Shown here one piece after another: positions 50,431 through 61,312 of a DNA stretch of 64,000 bases. Every line of letters starts with the position of its first letter. Within the stretch, counting starts at the first letter, position 1. Both the position numbers and the translations under genes were made by a program. The stretch is taken from positions 62,001-126,000 of the forward strand of contig NC_002932.3 in the NCBI RefSeq assembly GCF_000006985.1, given 5' to 3'. This DNA comes from Chlorobaculum tepidum TLS. GTDB taxonomy: Bacteria > Bacteroidota > Chlorobiia > Chlorobiales > Chlorobiaceae. The notes under the pieces are model-generated. The model did not search any database. It worked only from the letters and a program-made list of their open reading frames with translations, and was not told where the DNA came from.

Positions 50431-51888
50431 ATGGCAAAGGTTGTTGTTTTGGGAGCTGGCGTTTCGGGGCATACCTGCGCATCCTTTCTCAAGAAAAAAC
50501 TTGGAAAGCAGCATGAGGTTGTGGTTATCTCGCCCAACAGCTATTACCAGTGGATTCCGTCGAATATATGGGTCGGCGTGGGCCATATGACCATCGACGA
50601 TGTGCGCTTCAAGCTCAAGAAGGTTTATGACCGCTGGGGCATCGATTACAAGCAGGCGAAAGCCGTTTCGATTCATCCCGAGGGCGACGCCAACATCAGC
50701 AAGGGATACGTCACCATCGAGTACACCGACGAGGAGCACGCCGGGTACACCGAGACGGTCGATTACGACTACCTTGTCAACGCCACCGGTCCAAAGCTGA
50801 ACTTCGAGGCTACCGAGGGGCTTGGGCCTGACAAAAACTCGCTGTCTGTCTGCACCTACAGCCACGCGGCTCATGCGTGGGAGGAGTTGCAAAAAAGCAT
50901 CGAAAAGATGAAGAATGGTCAGAAGCAGCGTTTCCTCATTGGCACCGGCCATGCGATGGCTACCTGTCAGGGCGCAGCTTTCGAGTATATCCTGAACGTC
51001 GCTCACGAAATCTCCCGTCGCGGCCTGAGCCACATGGCGGAGCTGACCTGGATTTCAAACGAGTACGAGCTGGGTGATTTCGGTATGGGCGGCGCGTTCA
51101 TCAAGCGCGGCGGTTACATTACGCCGACCAAGGTCTTTACCGAATCGCTGCTCGCTGAGTACGGCATCAAGTGGATCCGCCGGGCGGGTGTCTACAAGGT
51201 GGAGCCGGGCGTGGCCCACTACGAAACGCTCGACGGCGAAATGCTTTCGCAGGAGTTCGACTTTGCGATGCTTATTCCGTCGTTCTCCGGCGTTGGCCTG
51301 ACCGCCTTCGACAAAAGCGGCAACGACATCACCGACAAGATGTTTCTGCCGAACAAGTTCATGAAGGTCGATGCGGACTACACCGCCAAGCCGTTCGGCG
51401 AGTGGGGCGCTAACGACTGGCCGACCATCTACCAGACGCCGATGTACAGCAATATCTACGCCGCGGGCATCGCCTTCGCGCCGCCGCATTCGATCTCGAA
51501 GCCCATGACGAGCGTGAATGGCCGCCAGATTTTCCCGACGCCGCCGCGCACCGGCATGCCGTCGGGCGTTATCGGCAAGATCATTGCGCTCAATATCTCC
51601 GAGCAGATCAAGGGCAACCACAAGGAGCACCATCACAAAGCCTCGATGGCCCGCATGGGCGCAGCCTGCATTGTGTCGGCCGGCTTCGGTTCGTTTGACG
51701 GACTCGGCGCGTCGATGACCGTGTTCCCCATCGTGCCCGATTGGGAGAAGTATCCGGAGTGGGGCCGCGACATGACCTACTCGGTCGGCGAAGTGGGGCT
51801 TGCCGGTCACTGGCTGAAGTTCATGCTGCACTACCTCTTCTTCCACAAGGCGAAAGGCTATCCGTTCTGGTACCTGATTCCGGAATAA
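50431..51888 (+). CDS. sqrD: Sulfide:quinone oxidoreductase (type IV, Chlorobi)
   Basis: A 485-residue FAD flavoprotein that oxidises sulfide and passes electrons to the quinone pool. The FAD-binding start is VVVLGAGVSGHTCASFL; VNATGPKLNF is the second nucleotide motif. The redox cysteines probably include those in SVCTYSH (about residue 132), MATCQGAAFEY (about 175), and AACIVSAGFG. The C-terminal amphipathic region (LKFMLHYLFFHKAKGYPFWYLIPE) should attach it to the periplasmic face of the membrane. It matches my memory of C. tepidum CT0117 (SqrD). A tiny ORF follows after 50 bases. Confidence 0.93.
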   Translation: MAKVVVLGAGVSGHTCASFLKKKLGKQHEVVVISPNSYYQWIPSNIWVGVGHMTIDDVRFKLKKVYDRWGIDYKQAKAVSIHPEGDANISKGYVTIEYTDEEHAGYTETVDYDYLVNATGPKLNFEATEGLGPDKNSLSVCTYSHAAHAWEELQKSIEKMKNGQKQRFLIGTGHAMATCQGAAFEYILNVAHEISRRGLSHMAELTWISNEYELGDFGMGGAFIKRGGYITPTKVFTESLLAEYGIKWIRRAGVYKVEPGVAHYETLDGEMLSQEFDFAMLIPSFSGVGLTAFDKSGNDITDKMFLPNKFMKVDADYTAKPFGEWGANDWPTIYQTPMYSNIYAAGIAFAPPHSISKPMTSVNGRQIFPTPPRTGMPSGVIGKIIALNISEQIKGNHKEHHHKASMARMGAACIVSAGFGSFDGLGASMTVFPIVPDWEKYPEWGRDMTYSVGEVGLAGHWLKFMLHYLFFHKAKGYPFWYLIPE

Positions 51889-51938
51889 GATGGGGCAACA
51901 TTCAAGAGATATCGATTTCAATCTAAAACTCGTGAATC

Positions 51939-52097
51939 ATGGGTAACTATAAATTCAAGGCATACTACGACGAAGCCTATCCTCCGGTGCCCGACAAGGC
52001 GACGCTTTTTTGGCGCAAGTTTATACCGTGGCAGCTCTTCAGGTTTTTCATCCTGAACATCAAGATGATCCGCATCGTCGTCGGCGGTCACTCCTGA
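51939..52097 (+). CDS. 52-residue membrane-associated companion of sqr
   Basis: A very short reading frame, starting MGNYKFKAYYDEAYPPVPDK and ending IRIVVGGHS. The N-terminal half is polar and aromatic, while the second half (FWRKFIPWQLFRFFILNIKM) is a hydrophobic, basic helix that would lie in or along a membrane. It is 50 bases behind sqr and ahead of the shared terminator, so the two are one transcript. No strong ribosome binding site is seen; the codons are well used and no other frame explains the stretch. I know no family for it. Confidence 0.7.
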   Translation: MGNYKFKAYYDEAYPPVPDKATLFWRKFIPWQLFRFFILNIKMIRIVVGGHS

Positions 52098-52127
52098 TCG
52101 TTCCATCGCGCATTCGGGAATGAGCCA

Positions 52128-52176
52128 CAAAGCCCCGGAAGTTCCGGTTTCATCCGTGAACGTCCGGGGCTTTTGC
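52128..52176 (+). terminator. Terminator after sqr unit
   Basis: AAAGCCCCGGA pairs with TCCGGGGCTTTT across a 23-base loop that can itself fold (TTCCGG...), followed by a short T-run. Confidence 0.85.
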
Positions 52177-52188
52177 GTGTTCCGTCAC

Positions 52189-52216
52189 TTGACACCGTTT
52201 GCTGATTCTGTATTCT
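52189..52216 (+). promoter_or_regulatory. Strong-looking promoter before lysozyme stub
   Basis: TTGACA (52189-52194), 16-base spacer, TATTCT (52211-52216). It points toward the lysozyme fragment and lies just after the sqr terminator. Confidence 0.6.
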
Positions 52217-52299
52217 CAAGTTGAGAGCCATTTTGTTATACAGCTCCTTCGTTTAGCCATGCTTGTGCCCGGTGTTTCCAATTCAAAACAGGAGTGATC

Positions 52300-52383
52300 A
52301 TGCAGGTATCCGAAGCTTGCCTGAATATCATCAGAGATTTTGAAGGGTTCATGCCAATGCCCTATCGTTGTCCAGCCGGTGTT
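52300..52383 (+). pseudogene. 5' stub of a phage-type (GH24) lysozyme
   Basis: The frame opens with an excellent ribosome binding site (GGAG) and encodes MQVSEACLNIIRDFEGF... then PYRCPAGV, the first 28 residues of a GH24 endolysin, including the catalytic Glu (Glu15). The following WTIGYGHT part of the active site is missing; the frame runs on to 52533 in unrelated sequence over the end of the nitroreductase gene. It has an upstream promoter-like element. It is probably the leftover of a prophage or captured lysozyme gene, cut by a deletion. Confidence 0.65.
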
Positions 52384-52460
52384 CGATGCCCGGTTTTCGG
52401 TGACAGCGTTGAGCCTGCCAGTCTGTGGGCTATCAGACGCTTGTTGGCCTCCTCTCTTTC

Positions 52461-52979
52461 TCACAAATACCGGACGACTTCGTTGAGTGGCTTGCGGCTT
52501 TTCGGGCGGGTCTGTGCGTCGGCGGAGGCGTAACCGATCGGGGTGATGGCGAAAACTTCTTCGGATGGTTTCAGATCGAGCGCTTCGCGCAGCATTGCCG
52601 GGTCAAAGGCTGAAATCCAGCAGGTGGCGAGGCCTTCGGCATGCGCGGCCAGAATCAGCTGATCCATTGCGATGCCGAGGTCGGTTTCGATCGAGTTCCA
52701 GCCGTCTGACGGGCGCACCCAGGCATCATTGCGGTCACCGGTGACGATGAGGATGTGCGGCGCTTGCTGGAACCAGTCGCGCTTGTAGCAGGAGCGGATT
52801 TTCGCAAGCATCTCAGGCGAGCTGACCAGCAGGAACGTCCATGGCTGAAGGTTTTTGGCCGACGGGGCGAGCCGCCAGGCATCGAGCACCCGTTCGAGAA
52901 TTTGTGGAGTCACGGGTTGGCTTGTGTCGTAACTGCGGACGTTTTTGCGGGATTCTGCAAGATCGTGCAGGTTTGTCAT
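52461..52979 (-). CDS. Nitroreductase-family flavoprotein
   Basis: A 172-residue FMN-type oxidoreductase. SRKNVRSYDTSQPVT is the FMN-binding start, APSAKNLQPWTFLLV the next conserved part, and ISAFDPAMLREALDLKPSEEVFAITPIGY near the end. Substrate unknown. Its start overlaps the stop of the K+ channel gene on the same strand, so it is not the first gene: the channel gene lies upstream and is translated just before it. Confidence 0.88.
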   Translation of the reverse strand: MTNLHDLAESRKNVRSYDTSQPVTPQILERVLDAWRLAPSAKNLQPWTFLLVSSPEMLAKIRSCYKRDWFQQAPHILIVTGDRNDAWVRPSDGWNSIETDLGIAMDQLILAAHAEGLATCWISAFDPAMLREALDLKPSEEVFAITPIGYASADAQTRPKSRKPLNEVVRYL

Positions 52980-54007
52980 CGCTGCGTTTCTCCCTGGGCC
53001 AGCTTGCAGAGCATTTCGAGATCATCGCTTTTGCCGATAACGATGATCGTGCCGTTTTTCTGGATGATCTCCGCTGGGCGCGGCGTGGTGTGCAATTCGC
53101 CGTCCGGCAGCTTGTAGCCAACCACGTTGATGCGGTGGTTGTTGTACAGATCGACCTCCTGAAACGATTTGCCGACGAGCGGCGAATTGTCGCCAACCAG
53201 GTACTGGGCGATCCGGAGATTGAGGTTGTTGGCGTTGCTCAGCTCGTCGAGGTACTCTTCGAGTTCAGGTTCGGTCAGGAGGCTGGCCATGCGCTTGCCT
53301 GCCGAGCGGTAGAGCATCACCACCTTTTCAGCGCCTGCCCTGCGAAGCTTGCTTTCAGACCCGTCGCAGTCAGCCCGCGCCACGATGTACAGGTTTGGCT
53401 TGAGATTCCGCGCCGTCAGCACGATAAAGACGTTTTCAGCGTCGTTGCCTGCGGCGGCGATCAGCCCCTTTGCCCGGTGCAATCCGGCATCGGCCAGCAC
53501 CTCTTCATCCGCGGCGTTGCCCTTGATGGCCAGGAATCCTTCATCGCGGGCGCGGAGCACGTTGTCGATCATGTTGTCGATGACCACGAAGGGGACCGCC
53601 TTGGCCCGAAGCTCTTCGGCGACGCTTCCCCCGAGACGACCGTAACCGCAGATGATGAAATGGTCGTTCAGTTTCCGAAGCATGCGTTCATTGCGTTGTT
53701 GTTCCCAATGCTCCTTCCACTCGCCCGAGACGAAGAAGACGGCCACACTGGTCAGGGTGAAGAAAAAGATGCCCGTGCCGCCGACGATCAGCACCATCGT
53801 GAAAATCTTGCCCACATCGTCCAGCGGACGGACTTCGCTGAAACCAACGGTGGCCACCGTGATGACCGTCATGTAAAGTGCGTCCAGGAGGCTCATGTTT
53901 TCGAGGTACATGTAGCCAACCGTTCCCGAAATGACCAGGAGTGCCACGCTGATGATCGAGACCGAGAACCGGCGGAGGGCGGAAATCTGTTGTGCGTCCT
54001 TGCTCAA
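52976..54007 (-). CDS. Two-helix K+ channel with RCK (TrkA) domains
   Basis: A 343-residue channel. Helix one is about 13-33, the pore loop has the filter TVATVGFSE (50-58), and helix two is about 66-92. The RCK N domain follows with HFIICGYGRLGGSVAEELR and VIKGN/AIKGNA, then an RCK C domain. The filter reads GFSE instead of GYGD, an altered but known variant that could change selectivity. It overlaps the nitroreductase gene by four bases. Confidence 0.9.
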   Translation of the reverse strand: MSKDAQQISALRRFSVSIISVALLVISGTVGYMYLENMSLLDALYMTVITVATVGFSEVRPLDDVGKIFTMVLIVGGTGIFFFTLTSVAVFFVSGEWKEHWEQQRNERMLRKLNDHFIICGYGRLGGSVAEELRAKAVPFVVIDNMIDNVLRARDEGFLAIKGNAADEEVLADAGLHRAKGLIAAAGNDAENVFIVLTARNLKPNLYIVARADCDGSESKLRRAGAEKVVMLYRSAGKRMASLLTEPELEEYLDELSNANNLNLRIAQYLVGDNSPLVGKSFQEVDLYNNHRINVVGYKLPDGELHTTPRPAEIIQKNGTIIVIGKSDDLEMLCKLAQGETQR

Positions 54008-54043
54008 GCGGCGATGGTGGTCATGGCGGTTAACGGAGCGCTC

Positions 54044-54658
54044 TCAGAGCTTGCGTATCTTGCCGAACTCTTTCGAGATTTTCTGGAACATATGATTGGT
54101 CGCTGTCTGCATGATGAGTGACATGCCGGTGCTGACCATGGTGCGCACAACCTTCTCGGGCACAATGCGGAAGGCCGGATAGAGCAGGAACGCGACATTG
54201 ACCCAGAGGTCGAAATCAACTCTTGTCTGCTCTTGCTGTACCGGAACGATCAGCATGTCGGCCGTGACCTGGCCTTCGAAGAGGTACTTTTCAGGCATGG
54301 TGAATGTCTTGTCCTGGGCCAACGGCCGCCAGGTAATCTTCCGGCCCACCGTGAACTGGCGGATCATCTCGTCGCTCATCTCTTCGGGGTCCATCGAGGC
54401 GACCTCATCCGGAAGGTCGACGAGGATTTCGGTCTCCTGCTGGATGTTGAAGATCACGTCGAACGGGTTGTTCTGGGGATCGGTGACCCGGAAATGCCAG
54501 CGGTAGGCTTCATCCCGGTCGAGCGGCTCGACTTTGTGGCAGAATGGGTTGTAGGAGAGAATTCTCGTATGGTCGGAGAGATAGTCAACCGTGTCATCGA
54601 AGTTCCGGTAAAACATCCATTGACCCTTGCTCTTGCCCGTGGCTTTCATTTCCAGCAT
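54044..54658 (-). CDS. DUF1997/SRPBCC-like protein
   Basis: A 204-residue soluble protein. The pattern of strands and one long C-terminal helix (ALIFQ...TATNHMFQKISKEFGKIRKL-like) fits the START/SRPBCC fold, and the family looks like DUF1997, shared by cyanobacteria and plants. A ligand-binding role is inferred. Ribosome binding site GGAGAAG is good. It sits 37 bases upstream of the K+ channel gene and may be cotranscribed. Confidence 0.65.
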   Translation of the reverse strand: MLEMKATGKSKGQWMFYRNFDDTVDYLSDHTRILSYNPFCHKVEPLDRDEAYRWHFRVTDPQNNPFDVIFNIQQETEILVDLPDEVASMDPEEMSDEMIRQFTVGRKITWRPLAQDKTFTMPEKYLFEGQVTADMLIVPVQQEQTRVDFDLWVNVAFLLYPAFRIVPEKVVRTMVSTGMSLIMQTATNHMFQKISKEFGKIRKL

Positions 54659-54815
54659 ATCGTCTTCTCCGGCTCATGCGCGAATCAGCTCCACATGAGC
54701 GATCTTCATATCCTTTGGTTGAAAAAAATGGCCGGGTGGTCGGCGTTATCTCTGAAAATATAGCGAGTTCCCGGCAAAATTGCGCACATCCGCGCGTGCA
54801 TCGCGGGCAACGAGG

Positions 54816-55889
<1,074 letters not shown>

Positions 55890-55910
55890 GGTTGCTCGCC
55901 GCTGCCGGAA

Positions 55911-57272
55911 TCAGGGGTTCAGGAGGTCGTTTATCATGAAGTAGGCGAAGAGCATCAGCAGAAGAGTCATGCCGACCTGCTGGATACGCATTTTGACCTC
56001 GAACGGAATCTCCCTGCCCATGATGCCCTCGATGGCGTTGAGCACGAACTGCCCGCCGTCGAGCGCAGGGATGGGCAGAATATTGATGATCGCCAGCGAG
56101 ATTGAGAGCACGGCCACAAAGTACATGAAGCTGATTGGTCCCTGCTCGGCGCTCTGGTTGGCGATGCGGGCGATCTTGATCGGGCCGCCGACCGACTTGC
56201 GGAAATCCTCCTTGCCGCTGAAAATTTTACCGAATCCCTGGACGGTCAGCACGGTGGTTTTCCAGGTCTGGTTCAGGCCGCTGGCGATGGCCTGCGGAAG
56301 CGAAAGCTTGATGCGTTCGGTCTCGATGGTCTGCTTGAGCGAAATGCCGATTTTGCCTGAGTTGTTCGGCGTCACCTCGGTGGTAATGGTTTGCCCCTTT
56401 TTGCGGATGAGAGCGGCGGTCAGCGGTTCGCCAGTCGAGTTTTTCAGATGCATCCAGGTGACGGTGAGCTTTTTGCCTGCGTTCGCGGAGATGATATTGA
56501 CCACCTCGCTCCAGTCGGCCACTGGCGAGCCATTGATGGCAGTGATGAGGCCGCCCGGCATGATACCGGCTTTAGCCGCCGGATCGCCGGGCAGCACCTG
56601 GTCTATGACTGGAGGCACGGTTGGCCTGATGCCGATCGACTGGTTTCCGTTGATCCGGGAGATAATGTCTTTCGGCGCCGTGAGTGTCAACTCCTCTCCG
56701 TTCCGCTCAATGGTGTATTGCAGTTTTCCCGATGCCAGGCGCTCGGGATCGAGGGCCTCTTCCCAGTAGTGCAGTTTCTGGCCGTTGATCGCTACCAGAT
56801 GGTCGCCGCTTTGCATGCCCATCGAAGAGAATACGGACTTCGGTTCGATAAAGGCTGGCGTGGTTATGGGAGTACGTGATTCTCCGAAAATGCTGGTGAT
56901 ACCGATGAAGATAACGGCGGCCAGCACCATGTTCATCGCCACGCCGCCAGCCAGCACGATGAGGCGCTGCCAGACCGGTTTGGCCCTGAACTCCCACGGT
57001 TGGACCTCTTGTGATACATGGTCGGTGTCCATGCTTTCGTCGATCATGCCGGCGATCTTGACGTAGCCGCCAATCGGGAAGGCGCCGATACCGTATTCGG
57101 TTTCTCCGATCTTTTTCTGCCACAGCTTGATGCCCCAGAAATCGAAACCGATGAAAAACCGGTCGACCCGCATGCCGAACATCCTCGCCGTGATAAAGTG
57201 GCCGAATTCGTGGGCCGTGACGAGGATGAAGATGGCGATGACGAAGAAGAATATCGTGTTCAGTAGCTCCAT
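55911..57272 (-). CDS. rseP: RseP site-2 zinc metalloprotease
   Basis: A 453-residue intramembrane protease. The zinc site HEFGH is at about 21-25 in the first membrane helix, the third ligand LDGG is in [11 protein letters not shown] near the C-terminus, and two PDZ domains lie between (about 125-200 and 205-285). It would cut membrane-anchored anti-sigma factors in envelope stress signalling. Located between dxr and prfA. Confidence 0.94.
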   Translation of the reverse strand: MELLNTIFFFVIAIFILVTAHEFGHFITARMFGMRVDRFFIGFDFWGIKLWQKKIGETEYGIGAFPIGGYVKIAGMIDESMDTDHVSQEVQPWEFRAKPVWQRLIVLAGGVAMNMVLAAVIFIGITSIFGESRTPITTPAFIEPKSVFSSMGMQSGDHLVAINGQKLHYWEEALDPERLASGKLQYTIERNGEELTLTAPKDIISRINGNQSIGIRPTVPPVIDQVLPGDPAAKAGIMPGGLITAINGSPVADWSEVVNIISANAGKKLTVTWMHLKNSTGEPLTAALIRKKGQTITTEVTPNNSGKIGISLKQTIETERIKLSLPQAIASGLNQTWKTTVLTVQGFGKIFSGKEDFRKSVGGPIKIARIANQSAEQGPISFMYFVAVLSISLAIINILPIPALDGGQFVLNAIEGIMGREIPFEVKMRIQQVGMTLLLMLFAYFMINDLLNP

Positions 57273-57317
57273 GTCAAATGCAGGTCGTTCGGTTGTTTCG
57301 TGATGTTTAGCCCGGAA

Positions 57318-58466
57318 TTATCCGATAAGCTGCCGTGCGGTTTCGCGGGCCCATTTGTCTGCCTGAAGGTACTCCTCCAGCGTGATCGGCGTCCATGCTT
57401 CGTGTGCCTGCATGGTTTTATCGACCGTTCCGGCGATGTCGGTAAAGCCGATTTTCTTGTCGAGGAACGCCGCGACAGCGATTTCGTTGGCCGCGTTCAG
57501 TACCGCAGGATAGGTCTGGCCCGCCTTGAGGGCGTCGAAGGCCAGGCGCAGGGCCGGGAAGCGCTCCATGTCTGGCTCCTCGAAGGTGAGTGTGGCGACC
57601 TTGGTGAGATCGAGCTTGCCGATGCCGGTTTCGCAGCGCTCCGGCCAGGCGAGGGCATAGGCGATGGGAGCGCGCATGTCGGGCACGCCGAGCTGGGCGA
57701 TGACGCAGCCGTCGATGTACTCAACCATCGAGTGAATGATGCTCTGCGGGTGCACCACGACGCCGATCTTCTCTGCGGGCATGTCGAAGAGCCAGTGCGC
57801 CTCGATTACCTCGAGCCCTTTGTTCATAAGGGTCGCCGAGTCGATGGTGATCTTCGCGCCCATCGACCACTGCGGGTGCTTGAGCGCCTGTTCCGGGCCG
57901 ACGTTTTTCAACTCTTCGGCGGGCGTTTTACGGAATGGGCCACCTGATGCGGTCAGGATGATGCGTTCGATATCTTCCGTGCGGTGGCCGACCAGCGACT
58001 GAAAGATCGCCGAGTGCTCGCTGTCCACTGGCAGCAGTTTGACATCGTGCTTTTTGACGAGGTCCGAAACGAGCTGACCGGCGACGACGAGCGTCTCCTT
58101 GTTGGCCAGCGCGATGTCCTTTCCGGCTTCAATAGCCCTGACGGTTGGCACCAGTCCTGCCGCACCCACGATGGCCGAAACTACCATGTCTGCTCCATCG
58201 ACGGCCGCAACTTCAGCTGCACCTTCGAGGCCGCAGAGAATTTCGGGCTTGTGATCGCCGAGCATCCCCTTGAGGCGCTCCCGCGACGCCTCGTCACGCA
58301 CCGAGACCAGTGACGGCCTGAATTCATCGATTTGCTTGAGAAGCATTTCGACGTCGTGGCCCTCGGCAAGGGCCGCAATCGAAAACCTTTCAGGATGACG
58401 CCTGACGACGTCGAGTGTGCTGAGTCCAATGGAGCCGGTACTGCCGAGAATGGATAAGGATTTCAT
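57318..58466 (-). CDS. dxr: 1-deoxy-D-xylulose 5-phosphate reductoisomerase
   Basis: A 382-residue enzyme of the MEP isoprenoid pathway, feeding bacteriochlorophyll tails, carotenoids and quinones. The NADPH motif [13 protein letters not shown] is near the N-terminus, and [12 protein letters not shown] and [13 protein letters not shown] hold the metal-binding acidic residues. TASGGPFR and [31 protein letters not shown] complete the site. First gene of the dxr-rseP-prfA unit. Confidence 0.96.
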   Translation of the reverse strand: MKSLSILGSTGSIGLSTLDVVRRHPERFSIAALAEGHDVEMLLKQIDEFRPSLVSVRDEASRERLKGMLGDHKPEILCGLEGAAEVAAVDGADMVVSAIVGAAGLVPTVRAIEAGKDIALANKETLVVAGQLVSDLVKKHDVKLLPVDSEHSAIFQSLVGHRTEDIERIILTASGGPFRKTPAEELKNVGPEQALKHPQWSMGAKITIDSATLMNKGLEVIEAHWLFDMPAEKIGVVVHPQSIIHSMVEYIDGCVIAQLGVPDMRAPIAYALAWPERCETGIGKLDLTKVATLTFEEPDMERFPALRLAFDALKAGQTYPAVLNAANEIAVAAFLDKKIGFTDIAGTVDKTMQAHEAWTPITLEEYLQADKWARETARQLIG

Positions 58467-58579
58467 GTGTCATGACATTGGCGTGAAAAGAGGGACGAAT
58501 TCGAGGCCTGAATTTATGCTTTTTCGGAGCGTCGAACAAACAAGGCTTTTCGACGCGGCGGGTACATAGCGGATTCTGT

Positions 58580-58607
58580 TTGTTATCTATTGAAAATGTG
58601 TTATACT
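58580..58607 (+). promoter_or_regulatory. Promoter of tRNA-Val
   Basis: TTGTTA (58580-58585), 16-base spacer, TATACT (58602-58607); the tRNA starts 17 bases later. Confidence 0.6.
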
Positions 58608-58623
58608 GTCAACCCTTTTTCAT

Positions 58624-58697
58624 GGGTCTCTAGCTCAGCTGGTTAGAGCGACTGGTTTACACCCAGTAGGTCGGGGGTTCGAATCCCTCGGGACCCA
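58624..58697 (+). tRNA. tRNA-Val (anticodon UAC)
   Basis: A 74-base tRNA. The acceptor stem is GGGTCTC/GGGACCC with one T-G pair, the D arm AGCTCAGCTGGTTAGAGC, the anticodon arm ACTGG-TTTACAC-CCAGT with anticodon TAC, and the T arm CGGGGGTTCGAATCCCTCG. The 3' CCA is not encoded: A is followed by CCC. Confidence 0.97.
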
Positions 58698-58742
58698 CCC
58701 CTTCTCACTATCTCTTTTGATTTTCCGGTTTTTGCAGCGTTT

Positions 58743-59021
58743 TCAGGTCAGGATGCGAAACTCCCTGCAGGAGGTATCGACCTCTATTTCTTTTACTTTG
58801 ATCGAGGTGACGCTTGAGCGTGAGGGGCCGATCCGGATCTGCCGGATCAGTTCGTCCACCCGTCCGCTGTCGCCCTGAGCTTCGACTTCGACTGTGCCGT
58901 CCGGCAGGTTGCGCGTCCATCCGGAAAGGCTTCGAGCGGAAGCTTCACGCAAGACGAACATGCGGAAGCCTACGCCCTGCACCAGGCCGCTGACGATGAT
59001 GTGAACCCGTTTTTCCGTCAT
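58743..59021 (-). CDS. acyP: Acylphosphatase
   Basis: A 92-residue acylphosphatase that hydrolyses acyl phosphates. The phosphate-binding motif GLVQGVGFRMF with catalytic Arg is near the N-terminus, and the Asn comes in GWTRNLPDGTVEVEAQGD. The ATG at 59021 was chosen as it starts MTEKRVHIIV. It lies five bases after ftsH. Confidence 0.93.
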   Translation of the reverse strand: MTEKRVHIIVSGLVQGVGFRMFVLREASARSLSGWTRNLPDGTVEVEAQGDSGRVDELIRQIRIGPSRSSVTSIKVKEIEVDTSCREFRILT

Positions 59022-59026
59022 AGCGA

Positions 59027-61147
59027 TCAATTCGACGACAGGTTTCTGGACTGCCGGAGCCTTTCGACGGCCTCTTCCAGTTCCTTGCGCTCCGGATCTG
59101 TTGCCGTTTCCTGCTGGGCAGAAACTGCAGGAGATGCAGCCTCTTCAGGTTCGGTATGGAGCTGTGACATCGCCATATCGACACCGTTCTGGCAGTCGTG
59201 GGCAAGGTGTTCGCTGAACTTGCCTGCCGGGCGCTTGCCGAGAATCTCCTCGATCCGGCAGTACTGCACGATCTCCTTCGAGAGCAGCTCTTTGGCAAGC
59301 ATTTCGAGCTTGTCACGATTGTCCGAAAGCATCTGGTGAACCTGCTTGCGGGCGGCCTCGACGATCTCCTTGACCTCGTTGTCGATCAGCCTGGCGGTTT
59401 CGTCGCCATACTTCTTGTCAATGCCGGGGCCGCCGTAGTACGGGTTGTTGCTTTCGAGGAACGACAGGTAGCCGACCTTTTCGCTCATGCCGTACACGAT
59501 CACCATGTTGTAGGCGATTTCAGTCACCCGTTCGAGGTCGTTTTGCGCGCCGGTCGAAATTTCGCCGAAGATGATCTCTTCGGCAACGCGCCCGCCGAGG
59601 AGGCCGCAGATGCGGGCGATCAGCTCGCTGCGGGTCATCAGGTAGCGGTCTTCGAGCGGGATGTTCAGAGTGTAGCCAAGCGCGCTGACGCCGCGTGGCA
59701 CGATCGAAATCTTCTGCACCGGGTCGTTTTCCGGCATCAGCCAGCTTACAATGGCGTGGCCGGACTCGTGATAGGCCACGATCTCCTTTTCGCGCGGGTT
59801 GATCACCTTGTTTTTCTTTTCCAGACCGGCGATGACTCGCTCGATGGCGTCCTCGAAATCCTTCATTTCAATGCTCTGCTTGCCGCGCCTCGATGCGAGC
59901 AGGGCCGCTTCGTTGGCCGCATTGGCAATCTCCGCGCCCGCGAAACCGGGTGTCTGCGAGGCCAGCGCCTTGAGGTTGACGTCGGGCGAGAGCGAGAGGT
60001 TCTTGGTATGCACCGCGAAGATGTCGGTACGTCCCTTCAGGTCGGGCCTGTCAACCACGATTTGCCGGTCAAAGCGGCCCGGTCTGAGCAGCGCCGAGTC
60101 GAGCACATCCGCGCGGTTGGTGGCGGCCATGAGGATCACGCCCTTGTCGGTGGCGAAGCCGTCCATTTCGACCAGAAGCTGGTTCAGGGTGTTTTCGCGT
60201 TCGTCGTTTGCGCCCATCATAAAGCCCTTGCCACGGCTGCGTCCGACTGCGTCGATTTCATCGATGAAGATGATGCAAGGCGCTTTTTCCTTGGCCGACT
60301 TGAACAGATCGCGCACGCGCGCCGCGCCAACGCCCACAAACATCTCGACGAAGTCCGAGCCGCTGATGCTGAAAAAAGGCACGTTGGCTTCGCCCGCAAC
60401 CGCTTTGGCGAGCAGCGTCTTGCCGGTGCCGGGAGGACCGACCAGCAGCACGCCCTTGGGCAGCTTGCCGCCGAGCTTGGTATACTTTTTCGGATCCTTG
60501 AGGAAGTCGACCACCTCCATCACCTCGGCCTTCGCTTCGTCCAGTCCGGCAACATCCTTAAAGGTGATGCGGGTGTGCTCGTCGAGGTTTTCATAGAGCG
60601 CGGCCTTGTTCTTGCCGATGTTCATGAACTGCGAACCGGGGCCGCCCATTCTGCGGAACATGAAGAAATAGATGCCGATAAGAAGCCCGAAGGGCAGAAG
60701 CCATTGCAGCAGTTCATTGATCCAGCCGTTGCCCGGGATCGCTTCGTAATGGATACCTTTCGATTCAAGAAGCGGAATCAGCTGCTCGTCCCGCACGGGG
60801 TTGACCGTCACCTCGTTTTTTGATGAGTTTTTGCCTGGCATCTGGAACGCCGGCGGATTTTGCCCGAAGGGTTTGTTTGTCGCTGTTGAGAGGGAGTCCT
60901 CCTTGAGCTGGACGTAGATTTTTTCGGGAGCGAGTTTGACCGATTCGACCCTGTTCTGGTCGATCAGTTTGCGGAAGTCACTGTAGGCGATCTCGCGGGT
61001 TGAGCCTGACCAGAAAAAGGCGAGTTGAAAACCGATGATCAGCAGGATGACTGCTATGTAGTAGAATATCGAAAACCGGGGCTTGCGCGGCCCGTTATCC
61101 GGCTCGTTATTGTATGGATTGTTCAGCTTGAATGGGTTGTTTGCCAT
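59027..61147 (-). CDS. ftsH: ATP-dependent zinc metalloprotease FtsH
   Basis: A 706-residue membrane AAA+ protease. Two N-terminal membrane helices (about 28-47 and 140-162) flank a periplasmic domain. Walker A is GPPGTGKT, the Walker B and second region of homology follow ([15 protein letters not shown]), and the zinc site HESGH sits in the C-terminal protease domain. A charged Glu/Ala-rich tail of about 60 residues ends the protein. It has a good promoter about 90 bases upstream. Confidence 0.96.
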   Translation of the reverse strand: MANNPFKLNNPYNNEPDNGPRKPRFSIFYYIAVILLIIGFQLAFFWSGSTREIAYSDFRKLIDQNRVESVKLAPEKIYVQLKEDSLSTATNKPFGQNPPAFQMPGKNSSKNEVTVNPVRDEQLIPLLESKGIHYEAIPGNGWINELLQWLLPFGLLIGIYFFMFRRMGGPGSQFMNIGKNKAALYENLDEHTRITFKDVAGLDEAKAEVMEVVDFLKDPKKYTKLGGKLPKGVLLVGPPGTGKTLLAKAVAGEANVPFFSISGSDFVEMFVGVGAARVRDLFKSAKEKAPCIIFIDEIDAVGRSRGKGFMMGANDERENTLNQLLVEMDGFATDKGVILMAATNRADVLDSALLRPGRFDRQIVVDRPDLKGRTDIFAVHTKNLSLSPDVNLKALASQTPGFAGAEIANAANEAALLASRRGKQSIEMKDFEDAIERVIAGLEKKNKVINPREKEIVAYHESGHAIVSWLMPENDPVQKISIVPRGVSALGYTLNIPLEDRYLMTRSELIARICGLLGGRVAEEIIFGEISTGAQNDLERVTEIAYNMVIVYGMSEKVGYLSFLESNNPYYGGPGIDKKYGDETARLIDNEVKEIVEAARKQVHQMLSDNRDKLEMLAKELLSKEIVQYCRIEEILGKRPAGKFSEHLAHDCQNGVDMAMSQLHTEPEEAASPAVSAQQETATDPERKELEEAVERLRQSRNLSSN

Positions 61148-61236
61148 CGAGTGCGTTCATGATTAAAGATATTCATCGTGACATCGTTGCCGTTGCTCAG
61201 ACTCTTCATTTGCAATGAGTTGGCAAGTCAGCAAAA

Positions 61237-61264
61237 ATAATACACCATTTTATTTGACTCGCAA
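61237..61264 (-). promoter_or_regulatory. Promoter of ftsH
   Basis: On the minus strand TTGCGA (61264-61259), 16-base spacer, TATTAT (61242-61237). Leader to the ftsH ATG would be about 83 bases. Confidence 0.65.
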
Positions 61265-61312
61265 GATACATAACTCTGTTGGATTAATATATTCTTTCGA
61301 CTAATAGTTTCT

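Noticed and set aside
59198-60823. 541-codon open frame antisense to ftsH
   Set aside because: Shadow of the strongly conserved ftsH gene; Ala/Val/Asp/His/Arg-rich product with no domains.
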